Shown here: positions 1 to 9,104 of the stretch, piece by piece | Numbering within the stretch: the stretch's first letter is position 1 | Layout: each line of letters starts with the position of its first letter | From: Psychrobacter glaciei | Lineage (GTDB): Bacteria > Pseudomonadota > Gammaproteobacteria > Pseudomonadales > Moraxellaceae | DNA length: 64,000 nucleotides | Assembly (NCBI RefSeq): GCF_014652895.1 | Contig: NZ_BMZR01000003.1 | Coordinates: forward strand, 186,001 to 250,000 | Reading direction: 5' to 3' | Notes under the pieces: model-generated | Told to the model about the DNA's origin: nothing | Seen by the model: the letters and a program-made list of their open reading frames with translations, nothing else | The model's database searches: none | Program-made: the position numbers and the translations under genes

Positions 1-31
1 TCAGCCCGTCTATTATAAATAGACGGGCTGA
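1..31 (-). terminator. Hairpin at the window edge, probable terminator of the TerD gene at 109
   Basis: Perfect 14-bp inverted repeat (TCAGCCCGTCTATT, loop ATA, then its complement). It lies 78 bp beyond the stop of the minus-strand TerD gene. The T-run expected on the minus strand would fall outside the window, so the terminator role is inferred from stem strength and position. Confidence 0.55.
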
Positions 32-108
32 TTGCTTTTGAGCGTTAACGTTTTAAAATGTTGATTTTCAAGCGTTACGAGCAAAAACTATTTAGACTTT
101 ATAAGTTA

Positions 109-717
109 TTAAGCATGTGGCGTAATAGCAGGCATCAAATCATGGAAAGTACGACCTGAAGCGGTTTCGCCAATGGCATGCATTTTCCATTCGTTGTTAT
201 GACGATAGACTTTTGCCATTACCATCGCTGTATGACTGCCTTGCGCTGATAGGTTATAGCGCGCGACTTCTTGGTTATTATTGGCGTTCACAATACGGCA
301 AAAAGCGTTTTCTACTGTTTCAAACGTCTGTCCGGTAAAGCTATTGACGGTAAATACCAGCGAGACGACATTAGCAGGGATTCTTGAAAGATCGACGTTG
401 ATAACTTCGTCATCGCCATCGCCGTCGCCAGTACGGTTGTCGCCTGTGTGTACGATACTGCCATCTTTTGATTTAAGCTGGCTGAACCAAATGGCATCGA
501 CTGCCTGCTTGTTGCTATCGAACATGATGCACGAAGCATCCAAGTCGATAGAATCGCCGCCACTACCGCCGCCAAATAATTTGCCTAAGAAGCCACCTTT
601 TTTCTCTTGCGGTCCTTGTGCTACGTCCCAACCTAGACCCAATTTTACTTGAGTCAGATCGCCGCCGGCTTCTTTGCTTAGGGATATTTTTTGTCCCTTT
701 TGTAAACTAACTGCCAT
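109..717 (-). CDS. TerD family protein with Gly-rich insertion (TerZ-like)
   Basis: Cytoplasmic TerD-domain protein of 202 aa from the tellurite/stress resistance (Ter) family, whose members bind calcium and are linked to membrane-associated stress responses. The N-terminus (MAVSLQKGQKISLSK) and the acidic motif [15 protein letters not shown] around residues 90-105 are typical of the family. Compared with the two TerD paralogues at 1861 and 4300 it has about 20 extra residues near positions 35-56, rich in Gly and Lys with the stretch GGFLGKLFGGG, placed between the conserved GLGWD and the DLDAS motif. It is last in a minus-strand run of five ter-like genes and is followed by a strong hairpin at 1-31. 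The biochemical role of the insertion is unknown. Confidence 0.9.
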   Translation of the reverse strand: MAVSLQKGQKISLSKEAGGDLTQVKLGLGWDVAQGPQEKKGGFLGKLFGGGSGGDSIDLDASCIMFDSNKQAVDAIWFSQLKSKDGSIVHTGDNRTGDGDGDDEVINVDLSRIPANVVSLVFTVNSFTGQTFETVENAFCRIVNANNNQEVARYNLSAQGSHTAMVMAKVYRHNNEWKMHAIGETASGRTFHDLMPAITPHA

Positions 718-885
718 GATAAAATCCTTATATCACTCTCAAAAGTACGATTAGCTGTGTCAAACTCGCTTAGTCTACAAGGCGTAGTACTTGCACTTGT
801 TTTCCTCACTAATCAAATTTTTGTACATGATATTATAATAATTGTGGGTGATAAATTGTGAGTAGAGTTGTCTTGAAAAATTAAG

Positions 886-1638
886 TTATAAAATATTATC
901 TAAAAAACCACCACCGCCACCACGACCTCCGGAGCTACTGCCCAAGATGCTTTGTAGCCAGCCCTGATAGCTGTCACGATTGCGTGAGCAGATAATGACT
1001 TTACCATTGCCGGAGAAGTTCAACACCATGCCTTCGCCACTAGTGACTGAATTGATGATGCTGCTCATGATACCTTTCTTCTTGCTGGTTGAGACCGACA
1101 GCTTGTACTCAAGATTTGAGTCCCAGCAGACCACATGACCATTATCGATGATGACGTCTTTTTCTGGGGTGACATCAATCTCAAACAACGAGCCAAAGCC
1201 AGATACCACGACCTGACCTTGACCTTGCGTCTGCATAACCATAAAGCCACCAGTATCACCAAACACTGCGCCGCCAAGGTTACGTTGAATATTGGCTCTG
1301 ATATCGACACCCGTTTGTGCAGCGACGAAAGCGCCATCGCTCAAGGTATATTGCTGATTACCGACATCAATGATTTGCATATCACCATCTAAGGTTGGCG
1401 CAAGCAAACAATCGCCTTCACCATTCACCGCTTCAATCTGCTGCTGAAACAATGATTCATCGTTCGCAAAACGGCGCATCAATGATTGCATGAGGCCACC
1501 TTGCAACTTACCTTTAAGCTCAAGATTGGATTCCATCATGACCATCGCGTTGGCTTCACAATAGATCGAGTCGCCTTTTTTGAGATTGCAATGTAAAAAA
1601 GGCTCGATGGTACCGATTAAGCTAAACGTTGCGGCCAT
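886..1638 (-). CDS. TIGR00266 / AIM24 family protein
   Basis: Protein of about 250 aa of the AIM24/TIGR00266 beta-solenoid family, often found beside terD genes; its biochemical function is not established. The first residues (MAATFSLIGTIEPFLHCNLKKGDSI) and the central GGLGxxxFGDTGGFMVMQTQG-like region fit the family. The C-terminus is a Gly/Ser tail ending GGGGGFLDNIL. I place the start at the ATG at 1638, about 10 nt behind AAGGA, not at the in-frame TTG three codons earlier. It lies between two TerD genes on the same strand, so a shared stress role is likely (inference). The GGFL sequence in its tail also occurs in the insertion of the neighbouring TerD protein. Confidence 0.85.
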   Translation of the reverse strand: MAATFSLIGTIEPFLHCNLKKGDSIYCEANAMVMMESNLELKGKLQGGLMQSLMRRFANDESLFQQQIEAVNGEGDCLLAPTLDGDMQIIDVGNQQYTLSDGAFVAAQTGVDIRANIQRNLGGAVFGDTGGFMVMQTQGQGQVVVSGFGSLFEIDVTPEKDVIIDNGHVVCWDSNLEYKLSVSTSKKKGIMSSIINSVTSGEGMVLNFSGNGKVIICSRNRDSYQGWLQSILGSSSGGRGGGGGFLDNIL

Positions 1639-1860
1639 GGGGTGCAAATCCTTATTCTAATACAGTTGAAATATGCTTTTTTAATATGACATCTGTGATT
1701 CTAAATCATTAACTTGATTGATTTTAGAGACGCTATTAAATTTAAAGCCATCAAATGCTTTAAAAGGGCATACTTGATGGCTTATGTAGATAGCCGACAA
1801 TCAGGTGTCTGACTGCCGCTATTAACTGTTTGAGTGATTAACGTTGCTATTAATAAACGT

Positions 1861-2436
1861 CTAAACGTTGACGCCATAAGAGCCAGCTAATGGTCCAAGA
1901 CCACCGCTGAAGCCTTGACCAACGGCGCGGAATTTCCAATCACCGCTGTGACGATACAACTCGCCAAAGATCATCGCAGTTTCAGTGCTACCGTCTTCTG
2001 ATAGGTCATAACGAGCGATTTCAGTATCGCCATTGTCGTTTACGACACGGATATAGGCTTCACCTACTTGACCGAAGTTTTGGTTACGGCTTTGACCTTC
2101 ATAAATGATGGCACAAATAGCAACTTTGCTGACATCAGCAGGGATACTAGCAAGGTTGATTTTGATTTTTTCATCATCGCCATCGCCTTCACCAGTGCGG
2201 TTATCGCCAGTATGCTCGACCGCGCCATTGTCTGATTTTAAGTTATTGAAGAAGATAAAATCTTGGTCGTTACGAACTTTACCTGCTTCATTGACCAAGA
2301 AGCCAATTGCATCCAAGTCAAATTCTTGACCGTCAGTGGCGCGTGGATCCCAGCCAAGACCGACCGTGATATTGGTCAAACCTGGTGCTTCTTTTGATAA
2401 GTTTACGTTGCCGCCTTTTGTTAAGCTAATAGCCAT
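1861..2436 (-). CDS. TerD family protein
   Basis: A 191-aa, single-domain TerD protein, the usual length for the family. It shows the N-terminal [31 protein letters not shown] and the calcium-binding motif [16 protein letters not shown]. It is very similar along its whole length to the paralogue at 4300. Start is ATG at 2436 behind AAAGGA. It belongs to the ter-like cluster; upstream is a 480-bp gap with a terminator for the DUF475 gene, so this gene probably has its own promoter. Assignment to TerD or TerE cannot be made from the sequence alone. Confidence 0.92.
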   Translation of the reverse strand: MAISLTKGGNVNLSKEAPGLTNITVGLGWDPRATDGQEFDLDAIGFLVNEAGKVRNDQDFIFFNNLKSDNGAVEHTGDNRTGEGDGDDEKIKINLASIPADVSKVAICAIIYEGQSRNQNFGQVGEAYIRVVNDNGDTEIARYDLSEDGSTETAMIFGELYRHSGDWKFRAVGQGFSGGLGPLAGSYGVNV

Positions 2437-2916
2437 ATAAATATCCTTTAGATTAATAATTAAGTGGATTGGGTTGTGAGATAAATGAACTAAAATTATG
2501 CAGTGACTGATATATGTGGGTAAATCATAAAAAAACTACCTGTATGCCATACCCTGCATATCATTACGTTTTACTATACTAAGCGTTTGCTCAGTAAGCA
2601 AGGCGTATTTTGTGCACTTACCAGATGGTTACTAAGGGACATATCAGTGCTGCAACTCTGATACTTTTTAACAAACCTAGTAACAGTGGTTAAGATATTG
2701 TTATCGCAAAGTATTTTATGAGTCTTCAGAAGTTGGCTAAAGGGTCAGATAATAAGCAGCTGAAAAACTTTGTAAAAGTTGCATGCCGTAAATAAAAAAT
2801 GCTCATAAACGAAAACAGGTTATACCAACATCTTGGTATAACCTGTCATTAAAACGTATTATGCTAAACAAAACGTATTATGTTTGATGCTTACTACGCT
2901 TCAAACTCACTGTTTA
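2437..2916. other. Intergenic region between terD and DUF475 genes
   Basis: 480 bp with no convincing gene. It holds the hairpin at 2815-2846, a 13-bp direct repeat (AAAACGTATTATG at 2851 and 2870), and presumably the promoter of the terD gene at 1861, which I could not fix. Confidence 0.6.
2815..2846 (-). terminator. Terminator of the DUF475 gene
   Basis: Perfect 14-bp stem (ACAGGTTATACCAA and complement) with a 4-nt loop, 70 bp after the DUF475 stop. On the minus strand it is followed by TTTTCG, a short T-run. Confidence 0.6.
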
Positions 2917-3984
2917 TCAGTTGAGAGATTTTGCTTCTTGTTTGCGATAATTGAGTGAGGCCACAAACGCCCAACCAATAAAGGCAATACCGATAAGACC
3001 AGTGATAATTTCTGGTACATGAAACTTCACCGATAACAGCATGATAATGGCTAAAGCGCCGATGGCGTAATGCGCACCATGCTCAAGATAGACAAATTCA
3101 TCAAGCGTGCCTTTATCGACTAAGAAGATCGTCATCGAACGCACGAACATTGCACCGATTGCAAGACCGAGCATAATAACAATAACGTCATTGGTAATTG
3201 CAAATGCGCCAATTACGCCATCGAAACTGAAAGAAGCATCAAGAACTTCTAAGTACAAGAAGCCAATAATACCGCCTTTCATAATCGCGCTGGTCGCCGC
3301 AGCGCCCGAGCCATTTTCTCCGTTTTCTAGATCTTCTTCCAGATCACCTTCAAGCATACCAGAGACTACCTGTACACCTAGATAAACTAAGATACCCCAA
3401 ACACCCGCAATCAAAACGGCAGAAGCTTGTTCAGCGGTGGCCCAAGATACTGAAATCATCAAGACAATAAGCGCAACGAAGACGCTCATGGCATCCACTT
3501 TGCCTAGCTTCGCAAGACGGCTCTCAAGCCAGTCAAACCAATGCACTTCTTTTTCATCGAATATAAAGTTTAAGAAGACCAGTAGTAAGAAAATACCACC
3601 AAATGCTGAAATTTCAGCATGATGTGCCATTAGTCTTGCTGAGTATTCTTTAGGATCATTCAATGCCAAATCTATAACTTGCATCATACCAAGGTCAGCG
3701 GTAACCGCGACGATGACAATGGGGAACACCAAGCGCATACCAAATACGGCGATTAAAATACCAACCGTTAAAAATATCTTTTTCCAAAATTCGTCCCAGC
3801 CCTTTAGGACTGAGGCATTGACCACTGCGTTATCAAAAGACAACGAGATTTCCATAACGGCCAAAATAGCAGTAATCGAGAGAGTGGAAATCATACCACC
3901 CATACCGCCATGCGAATATCCCCACCATGCCGCGACCGCTAAGGCAATGGCCGTGAAGATAAAGTCTAAATAAAAATGTCTCAT
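2917..3984 (-). CDS. DUF475 domain-containing integral membrane protein (TerC superfamily)
   Basis: Polytopic inner-membrane protein of 355 aa with about eight or nine hydrophobic segments. The early segment LAVMEISLSFDNAVVNASVL carries the acidic E/D pattern of the TerC/Alx superfamily, and the related FSFDGVIGAFAITND occurs in the second half. Length and order match DUF475 proteins, which are placed among putative metal-ion exporters, partly by analogy with TerC. Between the halves is a cytoplasmic acidic linker (EGDLEEDLENGENG). It sits between two TerD genes; a TerD-TerC membrane partnership is known for Ter systems and is the most likely context here. The substrate is unknown. Confidence 0.88.
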   Translation of the reverse strand: MRHFYLDFIFTAIALAVAAWWGYSHGGMGGMISTLSITAILAVMEISLSFDNAVVNASVLKGWDEFWKKIFLTVGILIAVFGMRLVFPIVIVAVTADLGMMQVIDLALNDPKEYSARLMAHHAEISAFGGIFLLLVFLNFIFDEKEVHWFDWLESRLAKLGKVDAMSVFVALIVLMISVSWATAEQASAVLIAGVWGILVYLGVQVVSGMLEGDLEEDLENGENGSGAAATSAIMKGGIIGFLYLEVLDASFSFDGVIGAFAITNDVIVIMLGLAIGAMFVRSMTIFLVDKGTLDEFVYLEHGAHYAIGALAIIMLLSVKFHVPEIITGLIGIAFIGWAFVASLNYRKQEAKSLN

Positions 3985-4299
3985 GACACATCCTGTCTAG
4001 TTGCGTAAAGCTAAGGTTGTCTATTATAGACACAGCACAAAAAAGCGGTTATCGCTAACCACTTTTTTATGCATAATTCTAAACGAAACATAAAGCATTA
4101 TTGGTCGTTTAGCTATCAATAATTGTGGCTATTTTGCAACTAAAAGTACGTTATTCATTAGCTTATTCAGAACTCTACAAAGCTACTTAGCATAGCTAAC
4201 TAATAAAGGTGCTTTGAATGCCAATGAAGGTACTTTGAATGCTAGTTTTAGCAGTGCTTATCACCCCAATTGTGATAATGATATCATCTAAACACGGGT
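3985..4299. other. Intergenic region upstream of the DUF475 gene
   Basis: 315 bp with no gene. It holds the terminator at 4039-4068 and a 21-bp tandem duplication (AAGGTGCTTTGAATGCCA / AAGGTACTTTGAATGCTA) beginning near 4206. Confidence 0.6.
4039..4068 (-). terminator. Terminator of the TerD gene at 4300
   Basis: Stem GCGGTTA / TAACCAC with flanking A and T runs (AAAAAAG on one side, CTTTTTT on the other), so it may act in both directions. It lies between the third TerD gene and the DUF475 gene, suggesting they are separate transcripts. Confidence 0.65.
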
Positions 4300-4875
4300 T
4301 TAGATATCGACGCCGTATTGCTGGCACATGGCTTGCAAGCCGCCAGAATAGCCTTGACCAACGGCGCGGAATTTCCATTCGCCGTTATGACGATAGACTT
4401 CACCGAATACCATTGCGGTCTCAACAGAGTAGTCTTCTGCCAAATCAAAACGTACTACTTCGGTGCCAGTATCTTCATTGACGACACGGATGAAAGCGTT
4501 GGCTACTTGCCCAAAGTTTTGGCTGCGAGCTGCCGCATCGTGAATGGTGACAGTGACGACGATTTTATCGACATCGGCAGGTACTTGGGTTAGGTTTACT
4601 TTGACGACTTCATCATCACCGTCACCTTCGCCAGTACGGTTGTCACCAGTATGCTCAACCGCACCATTGTCAGACTTGAGCTGATTATAGAAGATAAAGT
4701 CATGATCGCCGCGCACTTTGCCAGCAGTGTTTAATAAAAATACGCTAGCATCAAGGTCGAACTCGGCACCAGAAGTAGCACGCTCATCCCAGCCAAGACC
4801 GATAAGTAGCTTGGTTAAATTTGGATCCGTTTTGGTTAGCGATAAATTACCGCCTTTATTAAGTGATAATGCCAT
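4300..4875 (-). CDS. TerD family protein
   Basis: A 191-aa TerD-domain protein beginning [18 protein letters not shown], with GLGWDER, FDLDAS and the acidic calcium-binding motif [16 protein letters not shown] near residues 80-95. It resembles the protein at 1861 closely, which suggests local gene duplication. It is the first gene of the minus-strand ter-like run. A nested inverted repeat at 4931-4967, about 56 bp before the ATG, is a candidate operator or leader structure. The start is supported by AGGGACA eight bases upstream. Confidence 0.92.
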   Translation of the reverse strand: MALSLNKGGNLSLTKTDPNLTKLLIGLGWDERATSGAEFDLDASVFLLNTAGKVRGDHDFIFYNQLKSDNGAVEHTGDNRTGEGDGDDEVVKVNLTQVPADVDKIVVTVTIHDAAARSQNFGQVANAFIRVVNEDTGTEVVRFDLAEDYSVETAMVFGEVYRHNGEWKFRAVGQGYSGGLQAMCQQYGVDI

Positions 4876-4991
4876 GAGATTGTCCCTGTTGTTAGCGTAA
4901 AAATTTTTGGTATGAAATAATGAAAATAAAAGCGATGTTGAACCAAAATTGGTGCAAGACCATCGCTTGATAACGCTCTATCATAACAACA

Positions 4992-5024
4992 AAAAATGAC
5001 CCAATCAAAGTAGATTGGGTCATT
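4992..5024 (-). terminator. Terminator of rlmKL
   Basis: Stem AATGACCCAATC / GATTGGGTCATT with a 6-nt loop, followed on the minus strand by six T. It separates rlmKL from the ter-like cluster. Confidence 0.75.
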
Positions 5025-5129
5025 ATTGTGTTTCATCGTCATTGGGCAAAAAATCCAAATTTTGAGGAGCTAGACTGCTGAGATGAATTTCTCTATTTGT
5101 CTAGCACTCTTGTATCGATAAGCGCTTGA

Positions 5130-7472
5130 TTACAGGCTTTGACGGTGACGAATCTCAAAACTCTGATGAATGGGTTTTTTGATATTAAAATCGAAGCCAA
5201 TGGTTTTTTGGGTGATATCAACGATGTCATAGCGCTCGATTAACTGCTCATCGAGCTCAAAGCGCGTAAAGTTATTAGAAAAATACAACACACCATCAGC
5301 GGTCAAGCGGTTCATAGCGCGGTTAATAATAGCGGCATGATCTCGCTGCACATCAAAAGTACCTTGGAACTTTTTCGAGTTTGAAAAGGTCGGTGGATCG
5401 ATAAAGATAATATCGAATTGCTCGGTATTTTCCTTAATCCACTCAAAAATATCGGCAGCAACGAATTGATATTTATTGTGGCTGACGTCCAAACCATTGA
5501 GCACAAAGTTTTGCTTGCCCCAATCGAGATAGTTCTGTGACAAGTCAACGCTGGTGACTTTTTTCGCGCCAGCCAATGCCGCATGTACACTTGCGGTACA
5601 GGTATAAGCAAATAAATTCAATACTGATTTATTACGACTGTTGTCTTTAATCCGCGCGCGCATATTACGATGGTCAATAAACAAACCGGTATCGAGATAG
5701 TCGGTAAAGTTGACGTAGAAATACGCGCCATCTTCGCGAGCAACATGAAACTTGCCACGCTTTTCTGTGGTGTTCTGCTTACTATATTGATCATTACCAG
5801 ACTGGCGTGCCCGAGTTTTGATAAAGATTTGTTCGCGATTAATATCAAACACTTCACGAATACCCATCAAAGCTAGATTAAAGCGTTTTTTGGCGGTCTC
5901 AGGTGGAATAGTTTTTGGTGGTGCATATTCTTGCACGTGCGCATAGTCACCGTATAAGTCGATAGCGACCTTAAAGTCAGGCAAATCGGCATCGTAGACA
6001 CGCACATTACTCACATTGTCTTTTTTGGCCAGTTTCTTGAGTTTAGCAAGATTTTTTTGCAGGCGATTGATAAAGTCTTGACCGTCTTCTACTTCGATCT
6101 CACGCTTTTCAAAACGGCTCACAAGATTACCTGTTTGCCCTGCAATCAACTTGCCATAGCGGAAATAAACGGTAATGGCACCATTATGACAACGTAAGGT
6201 TTTTGGTTCTTTAATCGGTAAGATATCGACTTGCTCGACATGAGAGGCCAATATACCAAGCATCGGGTCAATGCCACTACCGGCAAAGCTGTCTTGCAAG
6301 ATAAGCCCAATCGCTTGATACAAGGGCTTAATCATTTCTTCATCACCCAAACGCTCACCGTAAGGTGGGTTGGTGATAATTAAAGGATTACTCAATCGAC
6401 CATCATCGACCAACGGCTTTAGCACGCTGCTTAGCTGGTCAAGGGCGCGGGTTTCAATGTCGAGTAGCGGTAGCAAGTCTTGTAAACCAGCGGCAATAAG
6501 GTTCTTCTCTGTGGCGATAATAGCGCCACTATCAGCATCGAACCCTAAAATGAGCGGTAAGGTATCTGGCTGCTCATTAGCGATGGCTAAGCCTTCACGG
6601 AAACGTGTCTGAGCATCATCAATCATCTGCTGCCATAGCGTCTCGTCATGATGCTGCCATTGGTAAAAACCAAATTGATTGGCGGCTTTGTCGATACCCA
6701 CCGCATAATCACAATGCATGAGTAGCGCTTCAATGATAAAGGTGCCAGAGCCACACATTGGATCGACTAAGGCATTATAGAAAGGCGCGTCGCCAGCGTC
6801 ATTTTTCTTATGCCAGCCCGCGCTATAAAGCAAAGCTGCTGCTAAGTTTTCTTTTAATGGCGCTTCGGTCATCGCCACGCGATAGCCACGGCGGTGCAAA
6901 CTGGTGCCTGACAAATCTAAATACAGTTCAGCTTGCTTGTCATTGACCGTCGCAAAAATAGCAAAATCTGGATGTTTGCTATCGACGTTAGGGCGACTGT
7001 CATAAACTTCATTAAAGGTATCAGCAATGGCATCTTTGATACGTAGCATCGCAAACTGTTGATTGACGGCGACGCGTTTATCGACGGACAGACGGATGGC
7101 AAAGGTTTGTTCTAAGTTGAATTGCTCCGTCCAATTGACCGATTTTGCCAAACCATAAAGCTGCTCGGCCACATCATACTCAGCATTAATGTTTCTGCGT
7201 TTGATTAACATCAATACCCGTGACGCTACCCGAGACCATAGGCATATAGTATATAAGTCACGCAACGTACCCGTAACGGTCAGACGCCCCGTACTTTTGA
7301 TATCGCTTGCAATACCAAAACTCGTCAGCTCAGTCTGTAGTGGTGCCTCAAGCCCATCGGCACAAGTGATAATCAGCTCAAGTGACAACTCTGCTGAGAT
7401 CGCTGGTGAAAGTGCTTCTGACAACGCTGGTGAAGATGCGGCGGCAAGGGCTGGCGCGGTTGTTTCGGTCAT
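5130..7472 (-). CDS. rlmKL: Bifunctional 23S rRNA (guanine-N2/N7) methyltransferase RlmKL
   Basis: 780-aa fusion of two SAM-dependent methyltransferases that methylate 23S rRNA at G2445 (N2) and G2069 (N7). Residues about 30-140 match the THUMP RNA-binding region, followed by the RlmL domain with MCGSGTFIIEALL and the catalytic NPPYGERLG motif. The RlmK half in the last 300 residues has NLFAYTCTASVHAALAGA and DIIFIDPPTFSNSK. The E. coli protein is 702 aa; the extra length here is mainly an Ala/Ser-rich, low-complexity N-terminus of about 28 residues and some loop growth. It is a single gene with its own terminator. Confidence 0.96.
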   Translation of the reverse strand: MTETTAPALAAASSPALSEALSPAISAELSLELIITCADGLEAPLQTELTSFGIASDIKSTGRLTVTGTLRDLYTICLWSRVASRVLMLIKRRNINAEYDVAEQLYGLAKSVNWTEQFNLEQTFAIRLSVDKRVAVNQQFAMLRIKDAIADTFNEVYDSRPNVDSKHPDFAIFATVNDKQAELYLDLSGTSLHRRGYRVAMTEAPLKENLAAALLYSAGWHKKNDAGDAPFYNALVDPMCGSGTFIIEALLMHCDYAVGIDKAANQFGFYQWQHHDETLWQQMIDDAQTRFREGLAIANEQPDTLPLILGFDADSGAIIATEKNLIAAGLQDLLPLLDIETRALDQLSSVLKPLVDDGRLSNPLIITNPPYGERLGDEEMIKPLYQAIGLILQDSFAGSGIDPMLGILASHVEQVDILPIKEPKTLRCHNGAITVYFRYGKLIAGQTGNLVSRFEKREIEVEDGQDFINRLQKNLAKLKKLAKKDNVSNVRVYDADLPDFKVAIDLYGDYAHVQEYAPPKTIPPETAKKRFNLALMGIREVFDINREQIFIKTRARQSGNDQYSKQNTTEKRGKFHVAREDGAYFYVNFTDYLDTGLFIDHRNMRARIKDNSRNKSVLNLFAYTCTASVHAALAGAKKVTSVDLSQNYLDWGKQNFVLNGLDVSHNKYQFVAADIFEWIKENTEQFDIIFIDPPTFSNSKKFQGTFDVQRDHAAIINRAMNRLTADGVLYFSNNFTRFELDEQLIERYDIVDITQKTIGFDFNIKKPIHQSFEIRHRQSL

Positions 7473-7642
7473 ACGGATACCTGTGGGCTAAATTGATAAG
7501 TAATGATAAATAAGGCACATCATAAGATAAGATGTTTAACCGTCAATTTTACCATAATTACGCTATGGATGGTTTAAGTGGCTTTGATTAAAAGACGGCG
7601 TTTAAAATTTTGGCGTTAAGGTGTTATTAAAACTACTGCTAT

Positions 7643-7797
7643 CTATAGTGAGTGAAAACTATAGTGAGTGAAAAATAGTACAGATACACCACGCACTGCT
7701 GATATCTATTTTTCTTGCTTGCTGTGCCTGCGCAGACAGAGGCGACAAAAAATTGATATCAGCAATACCGTCGCATTTTTAGGGTATTTTGGCTATA
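7643..7797. repeat. Palindromic repeat, family B (CTATAG ends)
   Basis: Begins with two tandem copies of CTATAGTGAGTGAAAA and ends with GGCTATAG at 7797. Its 66-bp core (7698-7763) has near-perfect inverted ends GCTGATATC.ATTTTT around CTTGCTTGCTGTGCCTGCGC. The same core, in reverse orientation, is at 15498-15563, and a diverged copy at about 8867-8924. It has no coding capacity and is probably a mobile or REP-like sequence. Confidence 0.75.
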
Positions 7798-7841
7798 GCG
7801 TCAGATTAAAAAAATGGCTCATTATTGGTTTTTAATCTAAG

Positions 7842-7912
7842 GCGTGTCCTCATTTTAGTATGGTAATACAAATGAGATAAATTGCAGTCAAATGAGGAAA
7901 ATAACACCGCTC
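7842..7912 (-). repeat. Truncated family-A element (right half only)
   Basis: AAGGCGTGTCCTCATTTTA preceded by TA, continuing with GAGATAAATTGC and GAGGAAAATAAC. It aligns base by base with the reverse complement of the right half of the full copy at 34617-34786. The left half is missing; the inner boundary near 7912 is approximate. Confidence 0.7.
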
Positions 7913-7941
7913 AGAGATAGAAGTTCTTGTAAAAAACCACA

Positions 7942-7982
7942 AAAAAACTGCGTAGCCCTTATGTTCAAGGACTATGCAGTTT
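7942..7982 (-). terminator. Terminator of the Prx5-like peroxiredoxin gene
   Basis: 15-bp stem AACTGCGTAGCCCTT / AAGGACTATGCAGTT with one mismatch and a G-T pair; seven T follow on the minus strand. Confidence 0.7.
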
Positions 7983-8072
7983 GGCAGTTCGACAGTATTT
8001 GAGCCTCAGTACTTGAGTATCTATTGACTTCTGACAATAGAAGTCAAAAGTCAATGTACTTAAGCATTGTGG

Positions 8073-8600
8073 TTAAGCATTACTTTTCAAATAATCTAAC
8101 ATAGTGTCTGCATCTGATACTTCAAATGGGTCTATTGGACAGTTGTCGCCAAAATCAGGTTCCTTAAACACTTTTTTGATGGCTTTGTTGTCGACAAGCA
8201 TCGAATAACGCCATGAGCGCATACCAAAGCCAAGATTACTCTTATCCACTAGCATGCCCATTTTACGAGTGAACTCACCATTGCCATCAGGCAGCAAAAA
8301 AACGTTTTCACGGTTTTGCTTTAGGCCCCATTGGTACATGACAAAGGCATCATTGACAGAAATACAAACGATTTCATCTACGCCTAACGCCTTAAACTCA
8401 GGGTAAAGCGCTTCATAACGAGGTAGATGGCTGGTCGAACACGTTGGCGTAAAGGCACCTGGTAGTGAGAACACAACCACTTTTTTATTGGCAAATAACT
8501 CATCTGTGGTGAGGTCATACCATGTGAATGGGTTATCTCCTCCAATAGATTCATCACGAACACGAGTTTTGAAAGTCACATCAGGGACATGGGTAATCAT
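8073..8600 (-). CDS. Peroxiredoxin, Prx5-like (AhpC/TSA family)
   Basis: Cytoplasmic thiol peroxidase of 175 aa that reduces hydrogen peroxide and organic peroxides. The peroxidatic Cys is Cys54 in [14 protein letters not shown], the Prx5 form of the PxxxTxxC motif. [19 protein letters not shown] is also characteristic of Prx5. No glutaredoxin domain is fused to it, so the reductant is probably glutathione/glutaredoxin or thioredoxin (inference). Single gene with its own terminator. Confidence 0.93.
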   Translation of the reverse strand: MITHVPDVTFKTRVRDESIGGDNPFTWYDLTTDELFANKKVVVFSLPGAFTPTCSTSHLPRYEALYPEFKALGVDEIVCISVNDAFVMYQWGLKQNRENVFLLPDGNGEFTRKMGMLVDKSNLGFGMRSWRYSMLVDNKAIKKVFKEPDFGDNCPIDPFEVSDADTMLDYLKSNA

Positions 8601-9104
8601 TATTTACTCCGATTTGGGTTATTGTCTTTTTTTTTAAAATGCTGCATTTATATGATAATAGTTATAGTAATCCATAAGCAAATCTTTAGGCTTATATTTA
8701 ATATATAGTTAATACTAAATAAAATGGATAAGTTATTTAATAACGCGAAACTGCTATAGTCGATTCAATTTAAAAGTAGTACAAGGCAACCGAGTGTAGA
8801 TGTATATTTGATACTTCAAGCGAGGTTAACGCTGTAATATTTTTATAGTGGAATGACTATATAAATTTTTCTGGCTTGCTGTGCCTATGCCGACAGAGGC
8901 TGCAAAAAATTCATCCCAGTCTCGCTGTATCTTTTTCATATTGGACTGACTATATAAGCTATCAAAATATATGAGCTTTTTTTAGACCTTACAAGCTACG
9001 CTAGCTGCTTTGGCCATATCATAGAGGACCATGTTTGAAGTAGTCTCTGTCGCTTAAGATTTTCGAATTTACTTTTCCAGATTAGGGACATCCCTTAATA
9101 AATG
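8601..9104. other. Repeat-containing intergenic region
   Basis: 504 bp without a gene. Most of it is the composite repeat at 8704-8956; the remainder holds no feature I can name. Confidence 0.6.
8704..8956. repeat. Composite family-B/C repeat (TATAGT ends)
   Basis: Left piece at 8704-8730 (TATAGTTAATACTAAATAAAATG) matches the left end of the short copy at 56284. A second left end CTATAGTCGATTCAATTTAA starts at 8754. The right end (GCTGTATC...CATATTGGACTGACTATATA) matches the right end at 56.35 kb. Within it, 8867-8924 is a diverged copy of the TGCTGTGCCT...GACAGAGGC core seen at 7.7 and 15.5 kb. It looks like nested insertions of non-coding repeats. Confidence 0.65.

Larger units (their letters stand above)
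7473..8072. other. Repeat-rich intergenic region
   Basis: 600 bp without a gene. It contains a 16-bp tandem duplication (7643-7674), a 66-bp palindromic core (7698-7763), a right-half copy of the TA-flanked element (7842 to about 7912) and a terminator (7942-7982). Confidence 0.75.

Noticed and set aside
4270-4292. Fur-box-like sequence TGATAATGATATCATC
   Set aside because: It lies just past the 3' end of the TerD gene, about 290 bp from the next gene, and matches only part of the 19-bp Fur consensus.
7473-8072. Insertion sequence with transposase
   Set aside because: The repeats here and elsewhere in the window have no open frame of transposase size or character.
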